Shown here one piece after another: positions 28,401-35,156 of a DNA stretch of 35,156 bases (positions are counted from its first letter, which is position 1; each line of letters starts with the position of its first letter). Below the pieces are notes generated by a model that saw nothing but the letters and a program-made list of their open reading frames with translations, searched no databases and was not told the origin of the DNA. The position numbers and the translations under genes were made by a program. The stretch covers positions 1-35,156 of the forward strand of contig JAJRWT010000082.1 of NCBI GenBank assembly GCA_024276675.1. Reading direction: 5' to 3'. Source of the DNA: Myxococcota bacterium. Lineage in GTDB: Bacteria; Myxococcota_A; UBA796; JAFGLY01.

Positions 28401-29783
28401 ACCTGCCTGGGACTGGGGAGAGCCTTCCAGGAAAAGGGCGAACCGCGGACCGCCATCGAAATGCTGGAGAACGCGCTCCGCCTGCTGGACTTTCCCGTAC
28501 CCAGGACCAGGATGGCTATCTACCTCGGTATCGGGCTCCAGGTGGCGAGGCGCTTCATCCTGCTGCGACCGCTGCGCCTCCCTCCCAGGTCCATGTCTCC
28601 AGCCCTGGAGGAGAAACTCCGCAGCCGCTCCCGGGTCATGCTGCTCCTGGAGAAGATCTACTTTTTCGTGGACGTCGAAAAGCTCGCGTGGGCGATACTG
28701 GCCCACGTCAATCTGTCGGAGCGGCTGAGGCTGCCCAGCGACACGAGCCTAGCATACAGCCACTACGGCACCTTCCTGATGAGTATCGGTGCTCTGAAGA
28801 AGGCCAGCGTTTTCCTGGAGCGGGGTCTCCGGTTGGCCGAAGACACAGGGGATCCCATGCTGCGGGCCATCGCCCTCGAGCGGCTCGGCTTTTCGGGGCT
28901 GTACACCAATGATCCCAGGTTCTGCTACACCACCCAGGACAGGGCCATCTCCATCTTCGAGCAGATAGGCGAGATGTGGGAGCTGCAAAGCGCTCTCTCC
29001 ATCCAGGCGACCGCCTACTTCTACGCCTCGCAGTTCGATGATTGCCGCGACACCTACATGAAGGTTCGAAAGATCAGCCGCCAGCTCGGCTCCCTGATGC
29101 ACGAGGGCTGGTCCAGGTCGTTCTGTTCCTTCATCGACTTCCTGCGAGGGGGCGCAAGGATGAAGGAAACCAGGCAGGCGCTGGAGGAAGCTCTCCAGAT
29201 GGCGAGGGACGTGGACGACCTGTTCGGGGAATGCGTCGCGCTCAGCTACCTGGTGTGGCTGGCCATCCACGCCGGAGATGGCGAGGAAGCCGCACGTCTG
29301 GCGCCGCTCACCTACGACAGCGTGGCGCGCTACAAGGTTGCGCTCCCACACGCACAGATGGCCTTCCTCATGTCAGCCTCCGCGGCTCAGCTCGCCATCC
29401 GCAGCGGTGCCGCGCCAGGACAGGAGCGAAGTCTGCACCGAATCGCCCGCCAGGGGCTGCGAAGGGGCAGGCGCTACGGACGCACCTATCCCTACCTGCG
29501 CGGGCCCAGCCTCCGCGTCCTGGCCGGCTGGCTGGCCAGCATGGGGCGAAAGAAAAGGGCATGCCGGCTGTTTCGCCGGGCCATCCGGATACTTGAACGA
29601 GGACCCAACCGCTGGGAGACAGGGTTGGCCCTCCTGGACGCCGCCCAGGTGGACTCCCAGCATCGCCACGAATACCTGCAACGCGCACGGGAGCTGTTCC
29701 AGGACTGTGGGCTCGCCGCCGAGTTGCAAAGAGTTGACGCAGCCATCCATGCCTCTCGGCTGCCCAGGGCTCCAGCACAATGA
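25473..29783 (+). CDS. Soluble-adenylyl-cyclase-like protein: two cyclase domains, NTPase, TPR
   Basis: A 1436-residue cytoplasmic protein. Cyclase domain 1 (about 50-230) has FVDIVGFS (Asp61) and FAGDSI (Asp111), the two metal aspartates. Cyclase domain 2 (about 285-450) lacks these but has PNLAARLM with Asn407 and Arg411, the transition-state pair. Thus one complete active site can form between the two domains, as in mammalian ADCY10. Next is an AAA/STAND-type NTPase with Walker A GEAGVGKS (507-514) and Walker B LVLLFEDYHWAD (Glu640-Asp641), then about 500 residues of TPR-like helices. Predicted to make cAMP or cGMP under control of ligand or partner binding. Residues I recall as the ADCY10 bicarbonate site (Lys95, Arg176) correspond to Gln107 and a Val. 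It overlaps the hydrolase gene by ATGA. Confidence 0.92.
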   Translation: MNEREGRSLAEAGASRLEDVDARIRAIQPYIPFRVLARHLQGEDPREKGLSRLRGGVMFVDIVGFSHLTTQLTRKGDAGLEALKESLSDYFRRLIQAIRTGGGVVYQFAGDSILVGFQRADGEGDEECAARVVHCALAIQSMLTGSSVFGEIGIPGSTVLTRIGVSYGSYHEVILGSDETWFRPVLVGKTCELAVAAEGRAGGGQVVVDARTWALLPRQKQGQALANHFAVNWLRWGPGADLSSRFRLPARCLNPGFYEICLRYVNPDYLEKIVSGVEGFAGDYRKITCVMLGTECPDFSHDPVSARLALNQFYIVAQREARTFGGLLLHVDNTDKGTVFVVIFGFPQALENKELRACQFAFRLRQLSSQFPHISLLRTGIATGTAYCGVVGASFRRELTALGVVPNLAARLMTYCRRADILVDRFTEIAVGEHFSREAIDNVRLKGMGKSTSIFRIDSEHGRVNGHLLEHVSARQEMVGRRAELERLLDALRRTSQGKGRIVVVSGEAGVGKSLLSAAFLRAMKRSTPNRPLAIIGYCYSYEAFTPFYPWREILRRLFALDPGDGHQVGLSKIEAELGALESTSQEWVPALARIMGIPAQEHSLTRNLEPAQRNRRIFRIIFDLLSRRARQGPLVLLFEDYHWADELSRSLLEFIVRRSRAVPILAVLVTRPEERLAHFHEIRHCSFIELDELDELSARMLLRARLKLAVRNRGVEDLILERAHNNPFFIEEMARSLLEQGCLVKNVRGEYEIPEDLHLSIPNSIEDLLLTRIDRLGEREKAVLKTASVIGRLFRFTTLSALCPVAVRHALPESMSILERFDLTPVETELPLTYIFKHIVIRDVAYNSLLLSTREEMHCRLARHLEQNLLDSREDRADILAFHFLAGRDHEKGLKYTLLAARKARDHYANDDAIHHFSRALQVLHDDPTVGEKGLYQQLRFELGEVLSQAGRYAESVEMLQDCLEHAHLPKERVRTCLGLGRAFQEKGEPRTAIEMLENALRLLDFPVPRTRMAIYLGIGLQVARRFILLRPLRLPPRSMSPALEEKLRSRSRVMLLLEKIYFFVDVEKLAWAILAHVNLSERLRLPSDTSLAYSHYGTFLMSIGALKKASVFLERGLRLAEDTGDPMLRAIALERLGFSGLYTNDPRFCYTTQDRAISIFEQIGEMWELQSALSIQATAYFYASQFDDCRDTYMKVRKISRQLGSLMHEGWSRSFCSFIDFLRGGARMKETRQALEEALQMARDVDDLFGECVALSYLVWLAIHAGDGEEAARLAPLTYDSVARYKVALPHAQMAFLMSASAAQLAIRSGAAPGQERSLHRIARQGLRRGRRYGRTYPYLRGPSLRVLAGWLASMGRKKRACRLFRRAIRILERGPNRWETGLALLDAAQVDSQHRHEYLQRARELFQDCGLAAELQRVDAAIHASRLPRAPAQ

Positions 29784-29820
29784 AAGGCTTCCCTCCAACC
29801 TACAGCCACGGGAGCTATGG

Positions 29821-31128
29821 ATGGAGATCCTGCTGATTTCCCCCGCAGGCCCCGCAGACCGCCTACGGCGACACAGGAACATCACCTACGCGGCCATGAC
29901 CCTGCCCATGCTCGCAGCGCTCGCTCCGGAGTATGCCAATCTCACGCTGGTGGACGAAAAGGTACAGGAGGTGGACCTCTCGCGTCGACCAGACCTGGTG
30001 GCCATCAGCGCCATCACCGGCACCGCCCCGCGTTCCTACGAGCTTGCCCGGCATTTCCGCCGGAGGGGCAGCACCGTTGTGATGGGCGGTCCCCACCCCA
30101 CGGTGCTGCCCGAGGAAGCCCTGCAACACTGCGACAGCGTTGTCCTTGGACAGGCGTACAACACCTGGCCCCGCTGCATCGAGGACTTCCGCAATGGGCG
30201 CATGAAGCGCCTGTACCAGTGCGGCGAGCCGGACTACTCCGACGTCCCCAGGCCCCGTCGCGAACTCCTGCCCAGGAAACGGTACTTTACGGTTGACACC
30301 GTGCAAGCTACCTTCGGATGCCCCAACTCCTGCGACTTCTGCATCGTTGGAAGGGTCTTCGGCGCCGGGTTCCATCCACGTCCGCTGGAACAGGTAATAG
30401 CCGAGATGGAGACCATGGAGAGCGACCGAGTGTTCTTCCTGGACACCAACCTCACCGCCGAGCCGGAGTACGCCAAGGACCTTTTTCGGGAGATGATCCC
30501 CCTGCGGAAGAGGTGGGCAGCCCAGGTGGCGTCCGACTTCACGGACGACCCGGAACTCCTGGACCTGGCCGCCCGGGCAGGCTGCAAGGGAGTCTTTGTG
30601 GGTATCGAGAGCCTGAACCCTCGCAGCCTGGCCGGTGCCAACAAGGGCTTCAACCAGGTAGACAGGTACCGGGAAATCCAGCTAAGACTCAGGGCCCATG
30701 GCATATGCTCCATGTTCGGGATCGTCTTCGGCTTCGACGAGGACAGCTCCAACGTGTTCGACACAGCCATGAGCTTCATCGACGAGGTCAAGGCGGACGC
30801 CGTGCGCTATGCCATCCTGACTCCGTTCCCCGGGACCCGCCTGTTCCAACGACTGGACGCCGCGGGGAGAATAATCGACCGCAACTGGGAACACTACGAC
30901 ACTAGACACGTCGTGTTCCGGCCAGCCCGCCTGACCGTGGACCAACTGCAAGCTGGATTCCAGCGAGCCTGGCACCACAGCTACTCCATCTCCTCCATGT
31001 TCCACCGCGTACTGGGCTCCCGCGCCTACCTGCCGCTGTCCATCGCCGTCAACCTGGGCTACGCGCGGGAGATCAGGCGCGTGTTCCCACGCGGGCGGCG
31101 GAGGCAGTTCTGGCCTGCGTTAAGATAG
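29821..31128 (+). CDS. B12-binding-type radical SAM protein
   Basis: A 435-residue protein. The N-terminal ~130 residues resemble the cobalamin-binding domain of class B radical SAM enzymes (ISPAGP, LTLVDEKV, VAISAITGTA, VVMGGPHPTVLPEEAL), without the DxHxxG motif. The radical SAM core follows with CPNSCDFC (Cys167, 171, 174) for the [4Fe-4S] cluster, FFLDTNL, FVGIESL and LTPFPGT. The C-terminal ~90 residues are Arg-rich helices. Relatives methylate or rearrange lipids and natural products; the substrate here is unknown. The start at 29821 is set by GGAG 6 nt upstream, 37 nt after the cyclase stop, so it is probably co-transcribed. Confidence 0.9.
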   Translation: MEILLISPAGPADRLRRHRNITYAAMTLPMLAALAPEYANLTLVDEKVQEVDLSRRPDLVAISAITGTAPRSYELARHFRRRGSTVVMGGPHPTVLPEEALQHCDSVVLGQAYNTWPRCIEDFRNGRMKRLYQCGEPDYSDVPRPRRELLPRKRYFTVDTVQATFGCPNSCDFCIVGRVFGAGFHPRPLEQVIAEMETMESDRVFFLDTNLTAEPEYAKDLFREMIPLRKRWAAQVASDFTDDPELLDLAARAGCKGVFVGIESLNPRSLAGANKGFNQVDRYREIQLRLRAHGICSMFGIVFGFDEDSSNVFDTAMSFIDEVKADAVRYAILTPFPGTRLFQRLDAAGRIIDRNWEHYDTRHVVFRPARLTVDQLQAGFQRAWHHSYSISSMFHRVLGSRAYLPLSIAVNLGYAREIRRVFPRGRRRQFWPALR

Positions 31129-31174
31129 TGTTCTCCGTGGACAGCCTCGCCACCTTCTCCCAGGAGAATGTCCC

Positions 31175-32620
31175 TTGAACAGGAATCAGCCTTCGCTGCC
31201 GTCCCCTGGGGCCGCAGCAGCCCATGCCGCCCGTTGCTGGCAGCGTGCCCGCTGTACCGTGGCGGCCATGGTCCCCCGGGCCGCGGGGCTGGCTCTGCTC
31301 TCCGGCATCGCCGCGTGCGGCCACTACGAGCCCCCCGGAGGCGGCGTACCCAAGGGCTGCCATGCCAGCGTCGAGCTGGATAGCCCGTTTTCCTGGGGCC
31401 TCGGCCTCTCCTCCCACCTGGATCCGGAGGCCGGCGACTCCGGAAACCCGGAGCTGCGAGCCTGGGAGGACCTGGGCGTGGGACTGGTGCGCCGGGATCT
31501 CACCTGGTCCCGGGTGGAGCCCGAACGCGGGGACTTCGACTTCTCCTTGCCCGACGGGCTCATGGAGGCCGTGGACGAAGCCGGGGCCGACCTGCTGGGT
31601 CTCCTGCTCTACGGAAACCCCTGGGCCAGCAACGACACCGACGACGAGATGTGCCCCCCCGACGACCCCACCGACTTCGGCGCCTACGCCGCGGAGCTGG
31701 CGGCCAGGTACGCGGGCAGGATTGGCCGCTACGAGATCTGGAACGAGGAGAACGTGGGCATCAGGTTCTGGAAGCCGATGGAGGACGCCCAGGCCTACGC
31801 CGAACTCCTGCAGGTGACCGCCTCCATGATCCGGGAGGTGGACCCCGAAGCCCAGGTGTCCCTGGGAGGGCTCTTCCACCCGGACCTGCTGGTCAACACC
31901 CCCGGCCCGGAGTTCCTGCTCCAGGTGGCGGAGTCCCTGCCGGACCTGGCAGGCGTGGTGGACGCCGTGGCCTTCCATCCGTATCGCTACCCCTTCACCG
32001 CGCCGGAGTACCAGGACGACAGCCAGGCATCGCTCCTCTCCGACATCTGCGAGATGCAGGATCTGCTGACAGACATCGGCGCTCCGGATCTGCCCCTGTG
32101 GATCACCGAGCTGGGCTGGCACACTGCCGCCGATGCGCTCTTCGAGGGCGCCACCGAGGAACAGCAAGCCGCCTGGCTCGCCCGCTCGGCGCTGCTGTCC
32201 TTCGCGCAGGGCCTGCCCGTCTACCTGTGGTACACATACGCCGACTCGGGTACCGACACCACCGACCAGGAGCAGATGTTCGGGCTCTACGCTCTGGATG
32301 ACACCTCCCCGGACGGACTGCGTGCCAAGCCCGCGGCGGCGGCCTTCGAAACCCTGGCCAAGCTGCTGGGAGCGCACCGTGTCGCAGAGGATCTCTCCCA
32401 GTGGCTGGGCCTGGACGCAGATACCTACGCATATCGCTTCTCTGGCGGCGAGGGCGAACTGGTGGTGGCGTGGAGGAGCGAGGGCGAGGGTGAACTGCTC
32501 CTGCCAGGCGACGGCAGCACCGTCCTGTACAGCCAGGACGGCTCCTCGCAAGAACTCCGCGCCGAAGGCGGGGCCTTCACCCTCCAGGTTGGCGAGGAGC
32601 CCGTCTACCTCGTCCTGTGA
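31175..32620 (+). CDS. Clan-A glycoside hydrolase lipoprotein (GH39/GH5-like)
   Basis: A 481-residue exported TIM-barrel hydrolase. SGIAACGHY is a lipobox-like end of the signal segment. GVGLVRRDLTWSRVEPERGDFDF is an early barrel strand; WNEEN carries the probable acid/base Glu191 and WITELGW the nucleophile Glu312, about 120 residues apart as in clan A. A small beta domain ends the protein. Substrate unknown; GH39- or cellulase-like families are the nearest by pattern. I chose the TTG at 31175 because AGGAG lies 8 nt upstream; it gives a long n-region, so ATG at 31268 (MVPRAAGL, weak ribosome site) is a real alternative. It lies 46 nt after the radical SAM stop and is probably last in the operon. 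Confidence 0.85.
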   Translation: MNRNQPSLPSPGAAAAHAARCWQRARCTVAAMVPRAAGLALLSGIAACGHYEPPGGGVPKGCHASVELDSPFSWGLGLSSHLDPEAGDSGNPELRAWEDLGVGLVRRDLTWSRVEPERGDFDFSLPDGLMEAVDEAGADLLGLLLYGNPWASNDTDDEMCPPDDPTDFGAYAAELAARYAGRIGRYEIWNEENVGIRFWKPMEDAQAYAELLQVTASMIREVDPEAQVSLGGLFHPDLLVNTPGPEFLLQVAESLPDLAGVVDAVAFHPYRYPFTAPEYQDDSQASLLSDICEMQDLLTDIGAPDLPLWITELGWHTAADALFEGATEEQQAAWLARSALLSFAQGLPVYLWYTYADSGTDTTDQEQMFGLYALDDTSPDGLRAKPAAAAFETLAKLLGAHRVAEDLSQWLGLDADTYAYRFSGGEGELVVAWRSEGEGELLLPGDGSTVLYSQDGSSQELRAEGGAFTLQVGEEPVYLVL

Positions 32621-32625
32621 CCCGA

Positions 32626-33225
32626 GTTTGGGATGTCCAGGTGCAAGCGTCCCCGCTGGGCCTGTTTCGGGTTGAAGCACAGCACGTGACGCCCCCGCTC
32701 CTGGCCATCGCCGACCACGACCTCCTTGGCCTGGAGCTTGGCCGCCAACTTTTTGTGCCGGCCGGCCAGCGCGATCCAGCGCCTCGTTCTTCACCTGGGC
32801 CACGCTGCCCATCCCGGTGGCCATCACGTACCGACCACAAGCCCGGGCCAGCTCCCGCCTGTTGTGCTCAGGGTTCATGCCGGAGTCGGAGACGAAGAGC
32901 GCGCCGCCGAGTTTCCAGCCTCGGCAGATCCTCGCGTACTCGCTCGATGGTGCTCACGTCCGACGTGTTGCCTGGGAAGACCCAGATCCTGAGCGGAAGA
33001 CCCTCCCGGGTCACGGCCAGGGCCACGACTTCCTGAGCCGTCCAGCCTGCAAGTCCTTGCTTGCCGACCGGATGAAGCGGTGGGGACACGCTGGGCCAGG
33101 TAGGCGGGCTGGCCGCCCTCACCTTCCGGGCGCTGGCTCGGATCGGAGGCCTCCAGGCCGACTGGAACGGCGTCGTAGCCATATGCAGGCCCAACGTCGA
33201 GCTGCCTCCCGACGTCATTCCGTTC
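32626..33225 (-). pseudogene. IS1634-type transposase remnant, frameshifted
   Basis: Reading the minus strand and changing frame at least three times recovers a transposase in order: YDAVPVGLEASD, then VVALAVTREGLPLRIWVFPGNTSD, then GMNPEHNRRELARACGRY and VMATGMGSVAQVK, then VLCFNPKQAQRGRLHLDIPNSG. This matches IS1634-family DDE transposases (recollection). Both the N-terminal third and the C-terminal catalytic end are missing, and I see no terminal inverted repeats. The fragment ends a few bases from the stop of the glycoside hydrolase gene, tail to tail. Dead mobile element. The interval 33226-33358 holds no gene, only short palindromes TGACGTCA and TGACCGGTCA. Confidence 0.85.
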
Positions 33226-33358
33226 CCCTCGGCGCACAGATGATGGTTGACGTCAGGAGCCGGGATGCACCCTTGTGGCTTGACCGGTCAGGTATTGCGT
33301 AGACCGTGGGGAGAAGAAAGGGGCCCTGGAGCGACAGGTACTGGACGGGAGCTGGAAT

Positions 33359-34798
33359 TCAAGGAGCCATCCGGGGAGAGTCCAGGGGGCTGCGCACGCC
33401 CAGCTTGTTGCGCTTGGCCACGTGGGTATAGATCATGGTGGTCTGTACGTTGGCGTGTCCAAGGAGTTCCTGGATTGTCCGGATGTCGTAGCCGCTCTCC
33501 AGCAGGTGGGCTGCGAAGCTGTGGCGTAGGGTATGGACGGTCACGCGTTTTTGGATGCCGCTGGCCGTGGCGGCCTTCTTGACCCAGCGTTGCAGGTTTT
33601 CGGGGTACACGTGGTGCCTGCGCACCGTGTTGGAGCGCGGGTCGATGGAGACTTTCTTGGCAGGAAAGAGCCAGAACCACGGCCATTCCGTCCCTGCCTT
33701 CGGGTACTTCCGCTCCAGGGCGTGGGGCAACGCGACGCCAGGCAGCCCGCTCTCGCGGTCTTTCACGTAGATCCCGTGCAGGGTGCGGAGGTGCTCTCTC
33801 AGGGCTGGTACGAGGCTTGCGGGGAGGATTGTCACCCGGTCCTTATCGCCCTTGCCGGCGCCAACGGTGAGCAGTTGTTGACCCAGGTCCAGGTCCTTTA
33901 CGCGGAGCCTGCAGCATTCCCGCAGTCGCAGACCGGCGCCGTAGATCATCTGCGCCATGAGCTTCTGTATGCCTTCCATTTGATTGAGCATCAGAAAGAC
34001 CTCGTCCTGCGTAAGCACCGTTGGCAGGCGCCTGCGGGATCTTGCCCGAGCAGGGGCATCGAGGCCTTTCAGCTCCCTGTCCATACCGTGTCGAAAAGCG
34101 AAGACCAGGGCATTCAGGGCCTGGTTCTGGGTAGCAGCGGAAACCTGGCGCTCCGTTGCAAGGAAGCTCAGAAAGCTGATGACATCTTCGCTTCCGGCCA
34201 GCATGGGAGCCCGCCCCTGGACGAATCCCGAAAACCTCTTGAGCCAGCCCAGGTAGCTCTTCTCTGTGGCCAATGACTTGTGCTGGAGACGCATGACCCG
34301 GCGGAGCCGTTCCTCCAGCAGGCTCCAATCCAGCGAGTTGCTGTCTGGTCCAGTCGCCAGGTGGAGGGGTTCGGGAGGTTTCCGTTCATCTTCCGAGGCC
34401 TTCGAAGGGAGTGGAGGGGCAGGGTCAGAAGGTTGTTGAGGGGGCGGCGGAGAACTGGAGATTCGGGAAGCCGGCACCGGGGCAAGCTCTGGCCGTGCCA
34501 TGGAGCCCTGTCCTGGGCTGCTGTTGCCGGCGACTCGCAGCTTTGGCGCGGGACTTTTCCCAATTGCCGCCAGGTACTGCCTGTAAAGCTGAAGGGCGCG
34601 ACGCGCCTGGTCCACCTGCCAGGGGAGATGCTGCTGACCCAGGCGCGCCAGGGCGTCGTTCTCTGCATCCCGTGGCAGTGCCAACGTGACTTCACAGCGC
34701 ACGAGTTCGTAGACAGTCCGAACCCAGCGGCAATAGGAAGGCGCGTGCCGCTCACTGACGTGCGCATGCTGGACGATGTAGCTCCGAAAGGCTTCCAT
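33359..34798 (-). CDS. intI: Integron integrase (tyrosine recombinase)
   Basis: A 479-residue tyrosine recombinase with all catalytic residues: Arg291 (GAGLRLRE), His422-x2-Arg425 (HTLRH), His448 (LGHANVQTT) and Tyr457 (IYTHV). The segment ALPHALERKYPKAGTEWPWFWLF matches the extra helix specific to IntI proteins, which separates them from XerC/D and phage integrases. It is about 140 residues longer than class 1-3 IntI: an N-terminal domain (1-80, RWVRTVYELVR and WQVDQARRALQLYRQYL) plus a Pro/Ser linker (about 85-145) precede the usual SAM-like core-binding domain. Such extensions occur in environmental IntI (recollection). It would recombine attC cassettes at the adjacent attI. It is divergent from the cassette at 34996, as in known integrons. 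Confidence 0.93.
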   Translation of the reverse strand: MEAFRSYIVQHAHVSERHAPSYCRWVRTVYELVRCEVTLALPRDAENDALARLGQQHLPWQVDQARRALQLYRQYLAAIGKSPAPKLRVAGNSSPGQGSMARPELAPVPASRISSSPPPPQQPSDPAPPLPSKASEDERKPPEPLHLATGPDSNSLDWSLLEERLRRVMRLQHKSLATEKSYLGWLKRFSGFVQGRAPMLAGSEDVISFLSFLATERQVSAATQNQALNALVFAFRHGMDRELKGLDAPARARSRRRLPTVLTQDEVFLMLNQMEGIQKLMAQMIYGAGLRLRECCRLRVKDLDLGQQLLTVGAGKGDKDRVTILPASLVPALREHLRTLHGIYVKDRESGLPGVALPHALERKYPKAGTEWPWFWLFPAKKVSIDPRSNTVRRHHVYPENLQRWVKKAATASGIQKRVTVHTLRHSFAAHLLESGYDIRTIQELLGHANVQTTMIYTHVAKRNKLGVRSPLDSPRMAP

Positions 34799-34819
34799 GA
34801 CTCCACCTGCCCTCTTTAC

Positions 34820-34841
34820 GTGAATGCCATCTACTATTCAC
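34820..34841. promoter_or_regulatory. Inverted repeat in the intI leader, candidate operator
   Basis: GTGAAT (34820-34825) and ATTCAC (34836-34841) are perfect 6-bp arms 10 nt apart, ending 22 nt before the intI ATG. A minus-strand CATAAT (-10-like) lies just upstream at 34864-34869, so a protein bound here would sit just downstream of the intI promoter. It does not look like the E. coli LexA box that controls some intI genes. Confidence 0.35.
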
Positions 34842-34901
34842 CAGCGAGGAAGAAGGTAGCAGAATTATGGGAAAACGGACAGAAAAAGACAGGAAACAGC
34901 A

Positions 34902-34930
34902 TTGATGGCCTGGGCGCCTGGCGTTATGAC
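34902..34930 (+). promoter_or_regulatory. Candidate cassette promoter Pc
   Basis: TTGATG (34902-34907) and TATGAC (34925-34930) are 17 bp apart, each matching sigma-70 consensus at 4 of 6 positions. It faces the cassette, starts about 100 bp from intI and ends 33 bp before the attI core, a normal place for Pc. The surrounding 34800-34995 is visibly less GC-rich than the rest of the window. Confidence 0.45.
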
Positions 34931-34963
34931 GGACATGTAGCGGAATATAGGAGAAAAGGATCT

Positions 34964-34970
34964 GTTAGAC
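34964..34970 (+). other. Candidate attI core site GTTAGAC
   Basis: GTTAGAC fits the integron core GTTRRRY; crossover would fall between G34964 and T34965. It lies 166 bp from the intI start and 26 bp before the first cassette start codon, oriented toward the cassette. No clear left-hand core or accessory sites are visible, so the call rests on motif and position. Confidence 0.6.
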
Positions 34971-34972
34971 CG

Positions 34973-34999
34973 ATGAGGGAGCTGAGAGATACGCGATGA
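34973..34999 (+). other. Eight-codon leader ORF coupled to the first cassette gene
   Basis: ATG at 34973 opens MRELRDTR, and its TGA overlaps the cassette ATG as ATGA (34996-34999). The frame is also open upstream across the attI core, so a longer leader is possible. In class 1 integrons, the short ORF-11 in attI1 raises translation of the first cassette (established knowledge). A similar role here is inference; the ribosome site before 34973 is weak. Confidence 0.3.
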
Positions 35000-35156
35000 G
35001 CCTTTCCTTCGAGTAGGACGTGCATAAGGCGAGCGCAAACGAGCGCAAGCACGGAGTCTCGTTCGACGAGGCAGCCACAGCCTTCGGGGATCCGCTCTCC
35101 GTCACGATTCCGGATCCTGACCACTCGGAAGACGAGGACCGGTTCATTCTCTTGGG
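34996..35156 (+). pseudogene. brnT: BrnT-type toxin gene, N-terminal TAG, runs off the window
   Basis: From ATG 34996 the frame reads MSLSFE, TAG (35014-35016), then DVHKASANERKHGVSFDEAA and on to DPDHSEDEDRFILLG at the window edge. This matches the N-terminal half of BrnT, a type II ribonuclease toxin usually paired with antitoxin BrnA. Family members have Trp where the TAG stands (FEWD), so one TGG-to-TAG change explains it. The rest of the frame is intact, so the loss looks recent, or translation may restart at the in-frame GTG 35020, which would drop the first strand. The C-terminal half and any brnA lie outside the window. Its place right after the attI core marks it as the first integron cassette; toxin-antitoxin cassettes are common in such arrays. 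Confidence 0.82.

Noticed and set aside
31073..32878. A 600-residue minus-strand gene opposite the glycoside hydrolase
   Set aside because: Only its first ~45 residues match anything (the transposase fragment MNPEHNRRELARACG); the rest is the shadow of the glycosidase gene.
33240..33300. TGACGTCA and TGACCGGTCA palindromes as insertion-sequence ends or operators
   Set aside because: They are short, differ from each other, and have no matching copy at the other end of the transposase remnant.
34996..35156. UAG in brnT as a recoded (pyrrolysine) codon
   Set aside because: BrnT has Trp there, not a site where pyrrolysine is known, and no pyl gene is visible; a simple nonsense change is more likely.

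Overview
The window looks like chromosome from a high-GC Gram-negative bacterium, most likely a Myxococcota/Deltaproteobacteria-type lineage. The grounds are high GC with GC-rich third codon positions, many lipoproteins with Asp/Ser/Thr-rich linkers (one carrying a long Asp-Thr/Asp-Ala repeat typical of such genomes), a bacterial alpha-2-macroglobulin, and a giant cyclase-ATPase-TPR regulator. This lineage call is inference; no marker gene is present. The left edge lies inside a 62-bp tandem repeat and the right edge inside what looks like an integron cassette, so both ends could be assembly breaks at repeats.

Left arm (1-7192): a compact minus-strand operon with ATGA overlaps or 1-15 nt gaps. 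In order it encodes an ArsR-family regulator, a PsrA/PhsA-type molybdopterin oxidoreductase with a Tat signal, its four-cluster ferredoxin subunit, an NrfD-type quinone-linked membrane subunit, two half-size YeeE/YedE sulfur transporters, and an exported rhodanese-like protein with a CPACH motif. The genes make sense together as import and quinol-linked redox turnover of thiosulfate, polysulfide or sulfane sulfur under ArsR control. Upstream, phased TGTYKCA heptamers at 10-bp steps form a candidate operator.

Middle (7196-24576): an envelope region with a Cys-rich repeat lipoprotein, a glycerophosphodiesterase lipoprotein, a beta-phosphoglucomutase/GH65 phosphorylase fusion, a 2055-residue alpha-2-macroglobulin lacking its thioester Cys, a DUF4114/LruC protein, an SH3-M23-SH3 lipoprotein with a degenerate zinc site, a diheme-motif lipoprotein (and a duplicated scrap of its 3' end), and an SGNH hydrolase lipoprotein. 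A REP/MITE-like direct repeat with inverted ends fills the gap before 24577.

Right-centre (24577-32620): a plus-strand cluster of a haloalkane-dehalogenase-like hydrolase, a 1436-residue protein laid out like mammalian soluble adenylyl cyclase (two cyclase domains, NTPase, TPR), a B12-binding-type radical SAM protein, and a clan-A glycoside hydrolase lipoprotein.

Right end (32626-35156): a frameshifted IS1634-type transposase remnant, then an integron platform: minus-strand intI with the IntI-specific insertion, a less GC-rich gap with a candidate Pc promoter and a GTTAGAC attI core, and a plus-strand first cassette encoding a BrnT-type toxin interrupted by an in-frame TAG.
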